Assembly (NCBI GenBank): GCA_009787135.1
Contig: WRGP01000198.1
Span: 1 to 11,198, forward strand
Reading direction: 5' to 3'
Length of the DNA: 11,198 bases
Source: Bacillota bacterium
GTDB lineage: Bacteria; Bacillota; Clostridia; Christensenellales; Aristaeellaceae
The stretch's first letter is position 1; each line of letters starts with the position of its first letter. Shown piece by piece: positions 1 to 6,542 of the stretch. Under the pieces are notes generated by a model. It searched no databases, had not been told where the DNA came from, and was given only the letters and a program-made list of their open reading frames with translations. Both the position numbers and the translations under genes were made by a program.

Positions 1-2863
1 CCGGGGTCGGTGTCGCGAACGGATCCAGCGTCGGGGCGGGCGAGACGGCGAAAAGCGGCGGGATGGTCACGAACGTAATCGTCTGGTTCGGCCTGGGCGT
101 GGCCCAGGTGTTGGACGTGATATTGGCCGGCTTTACCGTGGCGGTCGGGGTAATGATGTTGCCGCCCTGATTATAGGAGGGCGTTGTCATATAGGACATG
201 TACTGCGAGATGGTCAGCAGAGACAGCAGATCACCACGGATGTAGCCGGTTATGCCGCCGCTCTCGCACTTGTACCATGTGGCGCCCTCGCTCTGCAGCT
301 GTTCCAGCACGCGCACGATCGTGTTTTGCTTGAGCTGCGTCAGGGCTTTCGAGTTTACCGACGCGCCGCTGCGGAAGTTTATGCTGTTGCTGGTGAGGAT
401 CGCGTAGCCGCTGTACGCGCTTGGCGAATAGGTTTGCGCCGGCGCGGCCGTTGGCGGGGTCGTCTTAAAATAGTTGCCGACCTCCTGCGGGGACATGGGC
501 ATCAGGCTGCTCGCCAGAATATAGCCCCATTGGTTGGTCGCGCTTATGTACGCGTAATGGAACAGGTTATTGCTCTTGTCGTACACCTGCTTGTAGACAT
601 AGACCACGTCCCCGGCCTTGAGCGCGGCGATGGGCGACGCTCCGATATCCTCAAAGGGCATCATCAGCGCGTAGGAGGCGCTGACGCGGTAATACCCGCT
701 CACCTGCGTTACGGGGGTGGGCGGATTGGTTTTGCTGCCAGACGACAAAGACGCGATGTACCGTGCTTGCTCCTGAGAGGTCATTAGACGGACATACGTC
801 TTGAGGATGTAGCCTTGGGGTTTTCCCGCTTTGTCCTCCAGCATGATATGGTAGTATGGGGTGCTGTTCGTGCCGATGACTTCCTCGGTGACAAGGACGA
901 CTTCATCCGTATTCACCCGTGTGACAAGATCCCCGCCGGAGCCGGGCAGCTTGAGCACGTTGATATTGTTGGACAGCACATACCCGTACCGCGACACGCC
1001 GGGCTGCAATGCGTCCTCCGTGACGGCGGGTTTATTCGCGGCTTCTTTTTCTTTATCATAGCTGCTTTTTTCGCGCGTGGTCATAAAGTCCAAGCTATCC
1101 GCCTGCACATAGCCCTGCGCGCCGCCATTCACGTCCGCCTTTACGAGCAGATAGCGCTTTCCGGTGCTGTCGTTCACATAGGTAGGATCCTGCGCGTTCT
1201 TAAGATATTCCACGGCCGTGTTGCCCGCAAAGACGCCGATCTGCCTGCCGCTTCGGTCGTATAGCGTAGCGCCTACGGATTTGATGTACGCGTAGTCCGT
1301 TTGACGGTCCGGCATCGGCTGCGGTTGCGGCGGCGCCGGCTGCTTTGACGCGTCATAGGCGATCCGCTCCGCGTCGTTCATGAAGCGGAAATCGCTCATT
1401 TTGATATAGCCCGTCCGCGTTCCGTCCTCCGATTTGACGGGCACGTAGAGCTTCCCGTTCGCGTCATGCTTCTCGCTTCCGTTTAGCATTACGACATTGC
1501 CAAAGGGGAGGAAGGTCCCCGTTGACACCCCAATGTTCGAGAACAGCTCCGCGTTCGCCGCGGTGATGCGGCCATATGCGTTCTTGCTGTCCGCGGGCAG
1601 CTTTTCCTTTAGGCTTTCCAGATAGTTCCTCTCGCCCTGCGCGTCATAAAACGCGAAGGCGCTATAGGGAATGTAGCCGGACAGCGAAGCGTCATGCGAA
1701 CGAACCGCGAGCCAGAGGTTTCCGTCCGCGTCATAATCATAGCTGCCGCTGTACACCATGGTCGTGCCGGACGGCAGGGTCGTCACGCCGGCGCCGGTGA
1801 CGCCGGCGTAAAGCATGGCGTTTGCCACCGTGATGCGCCCGTAATCGCTGGTGCGGTTTTCCGGCGGCGTTTGCAGCGAAGATTCCCAAAGGAACCTGCG
1901 GTACGAGTCCTCGTCGGCCTTGGACCAGAACTCGGCCGCATCCGCCAGAATGTATCCGTTCCACAGGCCGTCCAACGAGGTAACGGAAATGAGCACCTTG
2001 CCTTCCCCGTCGCGCGCGTAGAGTAAGCCGCCGCCCGGCGCTTCGTTGACGATGAACTTTGTGTCCTCCGGCATGTTCCCTATGGGCATGGTCGGATGAT
2101 CGGGGTGATAGAGCACGGTTTCCGCGGTGGAACGCCCAAAGGGGTTTTCATACTCGGGCGGATCAGGCAGTTGCGCCTCGATAACAGCGGACGCGTTATT
2201 TGGTATCGCAAAAGCGCTTTCATTCATCAAAAGGCTGTTTTGCCGGACCAAAACGTTGTTTTCCGCATTCGCCGGCGGTTCGTACCAATTTTGCGGCTCC
2301 GGCTCGGGATTATTGGGCGTATTGTCAACGTACCCCCAGCCGTTATCCGCGGCCGGCGGTTCGTTTGGCGCGTACAAGCTCACGTTCTCCGGCGCGGGGT
2401 TCTCCGGCGGCGTGTCATCCCAGGAAAGCGGTACGCTCTCCGGCGGCTGTGAAGAGAGAACAATGCCGCTCTCCATATAGGGCATGCCATCCACCGTCAA
2501 GCGGAAGGCAGTGGCAAACGCGCCGCCATCGGACAGCGAGAGCCATTCGCTGCCAAACGCGTCGGTAAAGGGAATCATCTCCGTTACGCCGTCCTTGACC
2601 ACCATGGCAAAAACGCGGACGGGATCCTGCCAAAATCCGTTCAGCGTCTGAATCCATAGCCTGCCGTCGTCCAGCAGCACAGGCGTTAGAATATCAACGC
2701 CCGGGATGGCAAGTTCATAAAGCGGATCGCCCTCGCCGTCCACTTCGCCCGTGGCGTATTGGATCTCATACCTGTCCACATATAATTCCCCCTGGGCCAC
2801 GGCCGGCAGAAGGCCCACGAGTATGGTGATAAACAACATGATAGACAACAGGCGGCGGGACAT
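1..2863 (-). CDS. Secreted protein with seven SH3b-like repeats (C-terminus outside window)
   Basis: I read this frame codon by codon from the ATG at 2863 down to position 2 and found no stop, so at least 954 residues are present and the C-terminus lies beyond the left edge. The start follows an AAAGGAG ribosome site. Residues 1-23 are a signal peptide: basic MSRR, a hydrophobic core, then AVA before QG. Residues about 24-165 form an unrecognised domain, and about 170-250 are rich in Pro, Glu and Asn. Seven degenerate modules of about 70-90 residues follow, near 255-332, 341-429, 430-509, 524-605, 626-705, 723-801 and 819-890. Each ends its beta core in GYI or GYV. Module 7 (NFRSGA, then TWYKCES, then GYIRGDLL) is a clear bacterial SH3 domain; the others are inferred by alignment to it. 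The tail from 895 is rich in Pro and Thr. SH3b modules usually bind peptidoglycan or mediate surface contacts, so an exported wall-associated role is likely. No catalytic domain is visible. Confidence 0.85.
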   Translation of the reverse strand, partial: MSRRLLSIMLFITILVGLLPAVAQGELYVDRYEIQYATGEVDGEGDPLYELAIPGVDILTPVLLDDGRLWIQTLNGFWQDPVRVFAMVVKDGVTEMIPFTDAFGSEWLSLSDGGAFATAFRLTVDGMPYMESGIVLSSQPPESVPLSWDDTPPENPAPENVSLYAPNEPPAADNGWGYVDNTPNNPEPEPQNWYEPPANAENNVLVRQNSLLMNESAFAIPNNASAVIEAQLPDPPEYENPFGRSTAETVLYHPDHPTMPIGNMPEDTKFIVNEAPGGGLLYARDGEGKVLISVTSLDGLWNGYILADAAEFWSKADEDSYRRFLWESSLQTPPENRTSDYGRITVANAMLYAGVTGAGVTTLPSGTTMVYSGSYDYDADGNLWLAVRSHDASLSGYIPYSAFAFYDAQGERNYLESLKEKLPADSKNAYGRITAANAELFSNIGVSTGTFLPFGNVVMLNGSEKHDANGKLYVPVKSEDGTRTGYIKMSDFRFMNDAERIAYDASKQPAPPQPQPMPDRQTDYAYIKSVGATLYDRSGRQIGVFAGNTAVEYLKNAQDPTYVNDSTGKRYLLVKADVNGGAQGYVQADSLDFMTTREKSSYDKEKEAANKPAVTEDALQPGVSRYGYVLSNNINVLKLPGSGGDLVTRVNTDEVVLVTEEVIGTNSTPYYHIMLEDKAGKPQGYILKTYVRLMTSQEQARYIASLSSGSKTNPPTPVTQVSGYYRVSASYALMMPFEDIGASPIAALKAGDVVYVYKQVYDKSNNLFHYAYISATNQWGYILASSLMPMSPQEVGNYFKTTPPTAAPAQTYSPSAYSGYAILTSNSINFRSGASVNSKALTQLKQNTIVRVLEQLQSEGATWYKCESGGITGYIRGDLLSLLTISQYMSYMTTPSYNQGGNIITPTATVKPANITSNTWATPRPNQTITFVTIPPLFAVSPAPTLDPFATPTP

Positions 2864-3047
2864 GCTATTCACTCCTTTTTCGGTAAAACATGGGCTAAAA
2901 TAAATACGCTTTCTCATTGTATCTATAACGAACGGCAATGTCAATTTCGTTCACTCGACAAAAAACAAAAAACAGAAAGGAATGACGAATTTTTTGGAGT
3001 ATATTCGCTTAAGAAAAGAACGGCTTCAAGGCCGCAAGGGAGGGCAT
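2864..3047. other. Divergent intergenic region between the SH3-repeat and Nudix genes
   Basis: This stretch holds the minus-strand promoter described at 2916-2944. I could not find a convincing promoter for the plus-strand Nudix gene: TATATT at 3000-3005 could be a -10 box, but no matching -35 lies 16-18 bases upstream. The run 2958-2975 is A-rich. An in-frame ATG at 2982 lies here, but it is a poorer start than 3048. Confidence 0.5.
2916..2944 (-). promoter_or_regulatory. Sigma-70-type promoter of the SH3-repeat gene
   Basis: On the minus strand TTGACA (2944-2939) is followed after exactly 17 bases by TACAAT (2921-2916). This is a near-consensus vegetative promoter that would start transcription around 2909, about 46 bases before the ATG. 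A 6-bp inverted repeat, AACGAA (2927-2932) and TTCGTT (2946-2951), straddles the -35 box and could be an operator. Confidence 0.75.
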
Positions 3048-3599
3048 ATGGAACAGGACACACTCTATGAGCGCGCGCTTTTGAAAAAAGAGGTTTTCAA
3101 AGGCCATTTAATCTCGGTGGAGCATTGGCAGGCCGAGGTGCACGGCGGCCATGTCGCGCTGCGCGAGATTGTCAAACACGTAGGCGCGGCGGCTGTTGTG
3201 CCCATGGACGCGGAGGGCAACGTGACGCTCGTGACGCAATATCGTATCGCCATGGGCCGGGTGATGCTGGAAATCCCGGCGGGGAAAAAGGATTGCGCAC
3301 AGGAGGACCCCCTGGCCTGCGCCAAGCGCGAGCTGAGCGAGGAAACGGGCCTAACCGCCGCGAACTGGCACTATTTGACCACCATAGACACCTCGCCGGG
3401 TTTCCTCACCGAGCGCATTGGCCTGTATATGGCGACAGGGCTTTCTGAGGGTGAGACGCATCCGGATGAGGATGAGTTTTTGGGCCTCGTCCGCATGCCG
3501 CTGAGGGAGGCGGTATCCAAGGTGATGGAAGGCAAGATCACGGACGCGAAAACAATCGTCGGGCTGATGATGGCGTGGAAGGCGGCCGGGGCGCTATAG
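3048..3599 (+). CDS. Nudix hydrolase, ADP-ribose pyrophosphatase type
   Basis: This 183-residue protein resembles the NudF/ADP-ribose pyrophosphatase group, cytoplasmic enzymes that hydrolyse ADP-ribose to AMP and ribose 5-phosphate with Mg2+. The Nudix box is at residues 79-102: G79, E86, then RELSEETGL (R94, E95, E98, E99, G101). The flanking EIPAGK, the SPGFLTERIGLY segment (117-127) and the acidic DEDEF stretch (140-144) are typical of the ADP-ribose subgroup rather than of MutT. The loop between the box Gly and first Glu has six residues instead of the canonical five. I chose ATG 3048 because AGGGAGG lies just upstream and family members begin close to this point. An in-frame ATG at 2982 would add 22 residues, but its GAAAGG is only one base away. 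The next gene start (the GH4 remnant) follows after 42 bases, so the two were probably co-transcribed. Substrate specificity is inferred. Confidence 0.88.
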   Translation: MEQDTLYERALLKKEVFKGHLISVEHWQAEVHGGHVALREIVKHVGAAAVVPMDAEGNVTLVTQYRIAMGRVMLEIPAGKKDCAQEDPLACAKRELSEETGLTAANWHYLTTIDTSPGFLTERIGLYMATGLSEGETHPDEDEFLGLVRMPLREAVSKVMEGKITDAKTIVGLMMAWKAAGAL

Positions 3600-3641
3600 G
3601 CTGGAGGGTATTGTACCCCGCAGGAGACAGGAGCTGTTTTT

Positions 3642-3833
3642 GTGCTAAAAGTAGCGGTCATTGGGGCGGGCAGCACCTATACGCCGGAGCTCGTGGACGG
3701 ACTGCTTACGCGGCTGGACGTCTTTCCGGTCACAGAGCTTGCGCTCATGGATATTGATGCGAGGAAGCTTCAAAAGTTTATAGAGGGAAAGCGCCCGCAA
3801 AGGAAGTGCGGCGGCGGGTTTTTGAAGAAATAA
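3642..3833 (+). pseudogene. N-terminal remnant of a GH4 6-phospho-alpha/beta-glycosidase
   Basis: A GTG start at 3642, eight bases after GGAG in CAGGAGACAGGAG, opens a 63-codon frame. Residues 1 to about 43 match the start of glycoside hydrolase family 4 enzymes (LicH/CelF-like): VAVIGAGSTYTPELVDGLL is the NAD-binding GxGS segment plus the following helix, and ELALMDIDARKLQ is the second strand. Intact family members run to about 430-450 residues, use NAD and Mn2+, and cleave phosphorylated disaccharides imported by PTS systems. Here the similarity stops near 3770, where the sequence enters the candidate repeat element, and the frame ends at TAA 3831. No further GH4 sequence follows before the convergent gene at 3933. 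The ribosome site and start are intact, so the break is probably recent. No function is expected. Confidence 0.8.
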
Positions 3834-3913
3834 AGGGGCTATCGACAGATCCGTCAAACGCAACGCCTATAACCCCAGCCTGCTCGCCGGCACCACGAAG
3901 CTTTTGAAAAAGC
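3764..3913. repeat. Candidate small mobile or repeat element interrupting the GH4 gene
   Basis: The GH4 similarity is lost at about 3770. The left edge reads GAAGCTTCAAAAG (3764-3776) and the right edge carries GAAGCTTTTGAAAAAGC (3897-3913). TTCAAAAG (3769-3776) and CTTTTGAA (3901-3908) form an 8-bp inverted pair about 125 bases apart. Inside, a second plus frame stays open from 3758 through AKEVRRRVFEEIKGL to a TGA at 3904-3906, and the minus strand is open through GLFQKLRGAGEQAG. These frames do not resemble a known protein to me. I have an unverified impression that such text recurs between genes in GC-rich Clostridia. No transposase or target duplication was identified, so this is a candidate only. 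Confidence 0.35.
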
Positions 3914-3925
3914 CCCATACCGGCT
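3907..3925 (-). terminator. Possible weak terminator after the TlpA-like gene
   Basis: Read on the minus strand just after the TlpA-like stop codon, AGCC and GGCT can pair around a seven-base loop and are followed by a T run. The stem is only four base pairs, so this is a weak candidate. It overlaps the right end of the proposed repeat. Confidence 0.22.
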
Positions 3926-3932
3926 ATCGGCA

Positions 3933-4481
3933 TTATTCCTCCGTCAGCACCTCGTCCATAAGGGCCAGCCATTGCTCCGCCGTCCGCGCGCCGACGACCG
4001 TGGTGAGGATGGCGCCGGTTTCGTCCACCACAAAGGTGGTGGGGATGACCGCGGCCAGCGAAGCGAGCCGCATGAGCCATTCGTCTGGCACAACGACGGC
4101 ATATTCCGCTTGGGCTCCATCCAGCAGCGCATGCGCTCTGGCGACGGCCGCTTCATCCTTTTCCCCCCGAACGTTCAATCCGTCCAGCAGCACGCCCAAC
4201 ACCTGCGCGCGCCCGTCGCTCAGTTCATGCAGGCGGGCAAGGTCCGCAAGCTCGCTGACGCATGGCCCGCACCATGTGGCCCAGAAGTTTAGCAGCGTAA
4301 TCTTCGCGTCCTGGAAGATCGCCTCTGTAACCGGCCCGTCGCCGCGCAGGTTTTCCGCTGAAAACCGGCCAAAGGCCACGGGCCTCATCCTGCTCGCCGC
4401 CAGGCCGGGCACGGACGCGAGCGCCATAACAAGCGTAAAAGCCGTAACAAGCATAAAAAAGGAAATCCGTTTTGTTTTCAT
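3933..4481 (-). CDS. Exported TlpA-like thioredoxin-fold oxidoreductase
   Basis: The 182-residue product starts with a signal peptide (MKTKR, hydrophobic 7-24, possible cleavage after LAA at 29). No lipobox Cys is present, so it is secreted or stays anchored by the uncleaved helix. The thioredoxin domain carries the redox motif WCGPC at 70-74 inside LNFWATWCGPC, the cis-proline loop IPTTF at 146-150, and the strand/helix end VVDETGAI. This is the TlpA/ResA pattern of membrane-side thiol-disulfide proteins that reduce or oxidise exported substrates such as cytochrome c apoproteins. A CcdA-type electron donor is not encoded nearby, so partner and direction of electron flow are unknown. The start at 4481 follows an AGGAGGGGAGG site on the minus strand. 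It is convergent with the GH4 remnant and divergent from the TIM-barrel operon. Confidence 0.88.
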   Translation of the reverse strand: MKTKRISFFMLVTAFTLVMALASVPGLAASRMRPVAFGRFSAENLRGDGPVTEAIFQDAKITLLNFWATWCGPCVSELADLARLHELSDGRAQVLGVLLDGLNVRGEKDEAAVARAHALLDGAQAEYAVVVPDEWLMRLASLAAVIPTTFVVDETGAILTTVVGARTAEQWLALMDEVLTEE

Positions 4482-4540
4482 GCCGGTGTCCTCCCCTCCT
4501 TAATATCCCATGGCATAAGACGTCCCCAGGATGGGATTTG

Positions 4541-4586
4541 TTGCATTTTATCATCCAATAAGGTACACTATATAGCGTGCTATAAA
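4541..4586 (+). promoter_or_regulatory. Promoter and overlapping operator-like palindrome of the TIM-barrel operon
   Basis: TTGCAT (4541-4546) is separated by 17 bases from TACACT (4564-4569), a reasonable sigma-70 promoter with an expected start near 4576. Exactly there lies TATAGC-GT-GCTATA (4571-4584), a perfect inverted repeat with 6-bp arms and a 2-base spacer. It extends to 9-bp arms with one mismatch (4568-4587). A palindrome over the start site is the classic position for a repressor operator. The regulator is not in this window. Confidence 0.5.
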
Positions 4587-4627
4587 GAAGCCCACAACAA
4601 GATGCATGACAAAGGAGAGAAAACCGC

Positions 4628-5470
4628 ATGTCTCATTTCCCCATCGGCGTCATTCTTGATTCATTCCGCAAGCCCATCGGAGAGGCGCTGGACATTGCCG
4701 CGTCGCTGGGCGTCCAAGGCGTCCAAGTCTACGCGGCACAGGGTGAAATGTCGCCCGAATCCCTCATGGGCGATAAGCGCGGGCAGTTTCTGCGCATGGT
4801 TAAGGACCGCGGCCTGGTCATTTCCGCGCTGTGCGGCGATCTGGGCCATGGGTTTGGCAATCCGGAGAAAAATCCCGCGCTGATCGAAAAATCAAAGCGC
4901 ATCATAGACCTGGCAAAGGAGCTTGAGACGGACGTGGTGACGACGCACGTCGGCGTCGTACCGGAGGACCCGGGCCATCCCCGTTACGCCATCATGCGCG
5001 ACGCGTGCGGCGAGCTGGCCGCCTACGCGGATACCCTCCAGGCGCACTTTGCCATTGAAACCGGCCCGGAGAAGGCGGGCACGCTCAAAGCCTTTCTGGA
5101 TACGCTCCATTCCACGGGCGTGGCGGTGAACTTTGACCCCGCCAACTTTGTAATGGTCACGGGGGACGACCCCGCGCAGGCTGTCTATACGCTGGGGGAC
5201 TATATCGTGCATACCCACGCCAAAGACGGCGTCAAGCTGCTCGAGCGCGATCCGGAGAAGATTTACGGCATCGCGCGCGAGGACGCGCTCGTCACGGACG
5301 CGGCGTTTCAAGAGGTGCCGCTGGGCGAGGGGAGCGTGAAGTTCCCCGCGTATCTGGCCGCGCTGGACGCCGTTGGGTATAAGGGATTTCTGACCATTGA
5401 GCGCGAGGCGGGCGGGGACCCTGTGGCCGATATCAGCCGCGCCGTGGCGTTTTTGAGGGCACTGCTATGA
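4628..5470 (+). CDS. TIM-barrel sugar phosphate isomerase/epimerase-like protein (first of pair)
   Basis: This 280-residue protein belongs to the AP-endonuclease-2/xylose-isomerase-like TIM-barrel superfamily (IolE, IolI, tagatose/psicose epimerase and similar), which isomerises sugars or inositol derivatives at a divalent metal. Candidate metal ligands sit at the expected strand ends: E144 in AIETGPE, D170 in NFDPANF, H195/H197 in VHTHAKDG, and E258/E260 in LTIERE. H107 in TTHVGV is a further active-site candidate. Length is normal for the family. ATG 4628 follows AAAGGAGAG. Its TGA overlaps the ATG of the next gene by four bases, so the two are translationally coupled. It has no signal peptide and is cytoplasmic. 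I cannot name the substrate, because no kinase, dehydrogenase or transporter accompanies it to identify a pathway. Confidence 0.85.
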   Translation: MSHFPIGVILDSFRKPIGEALDIAASLGVQGVQVYAAQGEMSPESLMGDKRGQFLRMVKDRGLVISALCGDLGHGFGNPEKNPALIEKSKRIIDLAKELETDVVTTHVGVVPEDPGHPRYAIMRDACGELAAYADTLQAHFAIETGPEKAGTLKAFLDTLHSTGVAVNFDPANFVMVTGDDPAQAVYTLGDYIVHTHAKDGVKLLERDPEKIYGIAREDALVTDAAFQEVPLGEGSVKFPAYLAALDAVGYKGFLTIEREAGGDPVADISRAVAFLRALL

Positions 5471-6309
5471 AGCTCGGCGTTAGCGTCTATAGCTTTTTCA
5501 GCTACATGCAAAAAACGGGCGCGCGCCTTACGGATATCTGCACCCTCGCGAAGGAAATTGGCTATGAGGGCATTGAATTCCTGAACATAACCCCGGAACG
5601 GAAGCGCGAGGGCTTTTCGGAGCCGGCCGCAAAGGCGGTCCGCGAGCACTGTGAGCGCATCGGCCTGTCCATCATCGCCTACACGGTCGATGGGGATTTT
5701 ATCCAGAATGGCCTTGCGGAGGAGGTAAGCCGCCTGAAACGTTGCGTGGATACCGCCGCGTTGCTGGGCGCGCCGCTCCTGCGCCATGACGCGGCGCGCG
5801 GCTATGACGGCAGCTGGCGCGACGCGGTGCGCAAAATCGCCCCGGCGGTTCGCGAGATCACCGTTTACGCGGAGGCCAAAGGCATCCGCACCTGCACGGA
5901 GAACCATGGCTTTTTCCTGCAGGACGCGGCCCGGGTAGAGGAACTGATCCTTCAGGTTGACCATGAAAATTACGGCTGGCTCGTGGACATCGGCAACTTC
6001 GCCTGCGCGGACGAGGACAGCGTGTACGCCGTGACCATCGCGGCTCCCTACGCGTTCCATGTCCACGCCAAGGATTTTCTTGTCAAGCCCGCTAAGTCGG
6101 ACGACCCCGGCGAGGGATGGTTCCGCAGCCGCCATGGGCGGTATTTGCGCGGCACCGTGGTGGGGCATGGATGCATTCCGGTCCGCGCGTGCGTGGAGAT
6201 TCTTAGGAAGAACGGGTATGATGGATGGCTGTCGTATGAATTTGAGGGGATGGAGGATAATTTGCCGGCGCTGGAGGCGGGGATTGGATACTTGAGGGGG
6301 GTTATATAA
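5467..6309 (+). CDS. TIM-barrel sugar phosphate isomerase/epimerase-like protein (second of pair)
   Basis: This protein is also 280 residues long and of the same superfamily as its upstream neighbour, but clearly diverged in sequence, so the pair is not a recent duplication. It begins MKLGVSVYSF, a standard first strand. Candidate metal ligands are E145 in CTENHGFF, D174 in LVDIGNFA, H200 in FHVHAKDF, and E258/E260 in LSYEFEG. The insert SDDPGEGWFRSRHGRYLRGT (211-230) before GHG resembles loops in which family members bind the substrate's polar end. It starts inside the stop of the preceding gene (ATGA at 5467-5470) and would rely on coupling, because no strong separate ribosome site is visible. 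It ends at TAA 6307-6309. A role as a sugar epimerase or isomerase acting with its partner is inferred; the substrate is unknown. Confidence 0.85.
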   Translation: MKLGVSVYSFFSYMQKTGARLTDICTLAKEIGYEGIEFLNITPERKREGFSEPAAKAVREHCERIGLSIIAYTVDGDFIQNGLAEEVSRLKRCVDTAALLGAPLLRHDAARGYDGSWRDAVRKIAPAVREITVYAEAKGIRTCTENHGFFLQDAARVEELILQVDHENYGWLVDIGNFACADEDSVYAVTIAAPYAFHVHAKDFLVKPAKSDDPGEGWFRSRHGRYLRGTVVGHGCIPVRACVEILRKNGYDGWLSYEFEGMEDNLPALEAGIGYLRGVI

Positions 6310-6318
6310 AATCCCGTG

Positions 6319-6367
6319 AAAACTGAGATCCAACGTCAAGGAAGCGGCACGTCAACTTTTCAGTTTT
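6319..6367. repeat. Inverted repeat between the TIM-barrel operon and the met promoter
   Basis: AAAACTGA (6319-6326) and TCAGTTTT (6360-6367) are perfect 8-bp complements 33 bases apart. Between them ACGTCAA occurs twice in direct orientation (6333-6339 and 6349-6355). The right arm ends two bases before the -35 box of the methionine promoter. It could be a regulator site for that promoter or a poor terminator for the upstream operon; the AT-rich stem and long loop favour the first. Confidence 0.3.
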
Positions 6368-6369
6368 GC

Positions 6370-6399
6370 TTGACAAAACCTCTTCCCAGGAGGTAAAAT
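6370..6399 (+). promoter_or_regulatory. Strong sigma-70-type promoter of the methionine operon
   Basis: A consensus TTGACA (6370-6375) is followed after 18 bases by TAAAAT (6394-6399), predicting a transcript start around 6406. It reads through the leader ORF, the terminator and into metY, so the metY transcript should carry an approximately 230-base leader. Confidence 0.72.
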
Positions 6400-6439
6400 A
6401 ATAAAAATTCACGCTGAGGCGTCCAAAGGAGGCATCAAC

Positions 6440-6508
6440 ATGGTTTCTGTATGGAGCATGCGGATGCCCATGCGCGGGGAGATGTTTCCCGCGCCGCTTC
6501 GCGTGTAA
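6440..6508 (+). CDS. Methionine-rich leader peptide (22 residues)
   Basis: A short frame starts at ATG 6440, seven bases after a perfect AAAGGAGG (6425-6432), and ends at TAA 6506. It encodes 22 residues, of which five are Met (positions 1, 7, 9, 11 and 15). The core reads WSMRMPMRGEMF, with Met at every second position from 7 to 11. The strong ribosome site, the position about 34 bases after the predicted start, and the terminator downstream all fit a regulatory leader peptide whose translation senses charged Met-tRNA. Arg at 8, 12 and 21 is the only other repeated charged residue, and a single Trp is present. The peptide itself probably has no activity. Its function is inferred from architecture. 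Confidence 0.6.
   Translation: MVSVWSMRMPMRGEMFPAPLRV
6472..6494 (+). promoter_or_regulatory. GC hairpin within the leader ORF (proposed attenuator segments 1 and 2)
   Basis: GCGCGGG (6472-6478) pairs perfectly with CCCGCGC (6488-6494) over a nine-base loop; weaker pairs may extend it inward. It begins at the last base of Met codon 11 (6470-6472) and has Met codon 15 in its loop, so a ribosome held at codons 7-11 would mask its left arm. The freed CGCGCC (6490-6495) could then pair with GGCGCG (6535-6540) just before the terminator. Pairings were found by eye; energies were not computed. Confidence 0.45.
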
Positions 6509-6542
6509 CGAACGCCGCATAGACGGCAGGCTTGGGCGCGCC

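Noticed and set aside
326..1264. Plus-strand open frames within the SH3-repeat gene (326-787, 815-1264)
   Set aside because: The minus frame is open continuously from 2863 to 2 with signal peptide and repeats; the plus frames are its shadows.
2982..3047. In-frame upstream ATG extending the Nudix protein by 22 residues
   Set aside because: The purine run is only one base from this ATG, whereas ATG 3048 has AGGGAGG and fits the usual family N-terminus.
3904..4503. 199-codon plus-strand open frame opposite the TlpA-like gene
   Set aside because: It is Ser/Ala/Thr-rich text antisense to a protein with signal peptide, WCGPC and cis-Pro motifs.
5308..6339. 343-codon minus-strand open frame opposite the second TIM-barrel gene
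   Set aside because: Shadow of the plus-strand gene: low-complexity, Arg/Ala-rich text, with no ribosome site or family motif.
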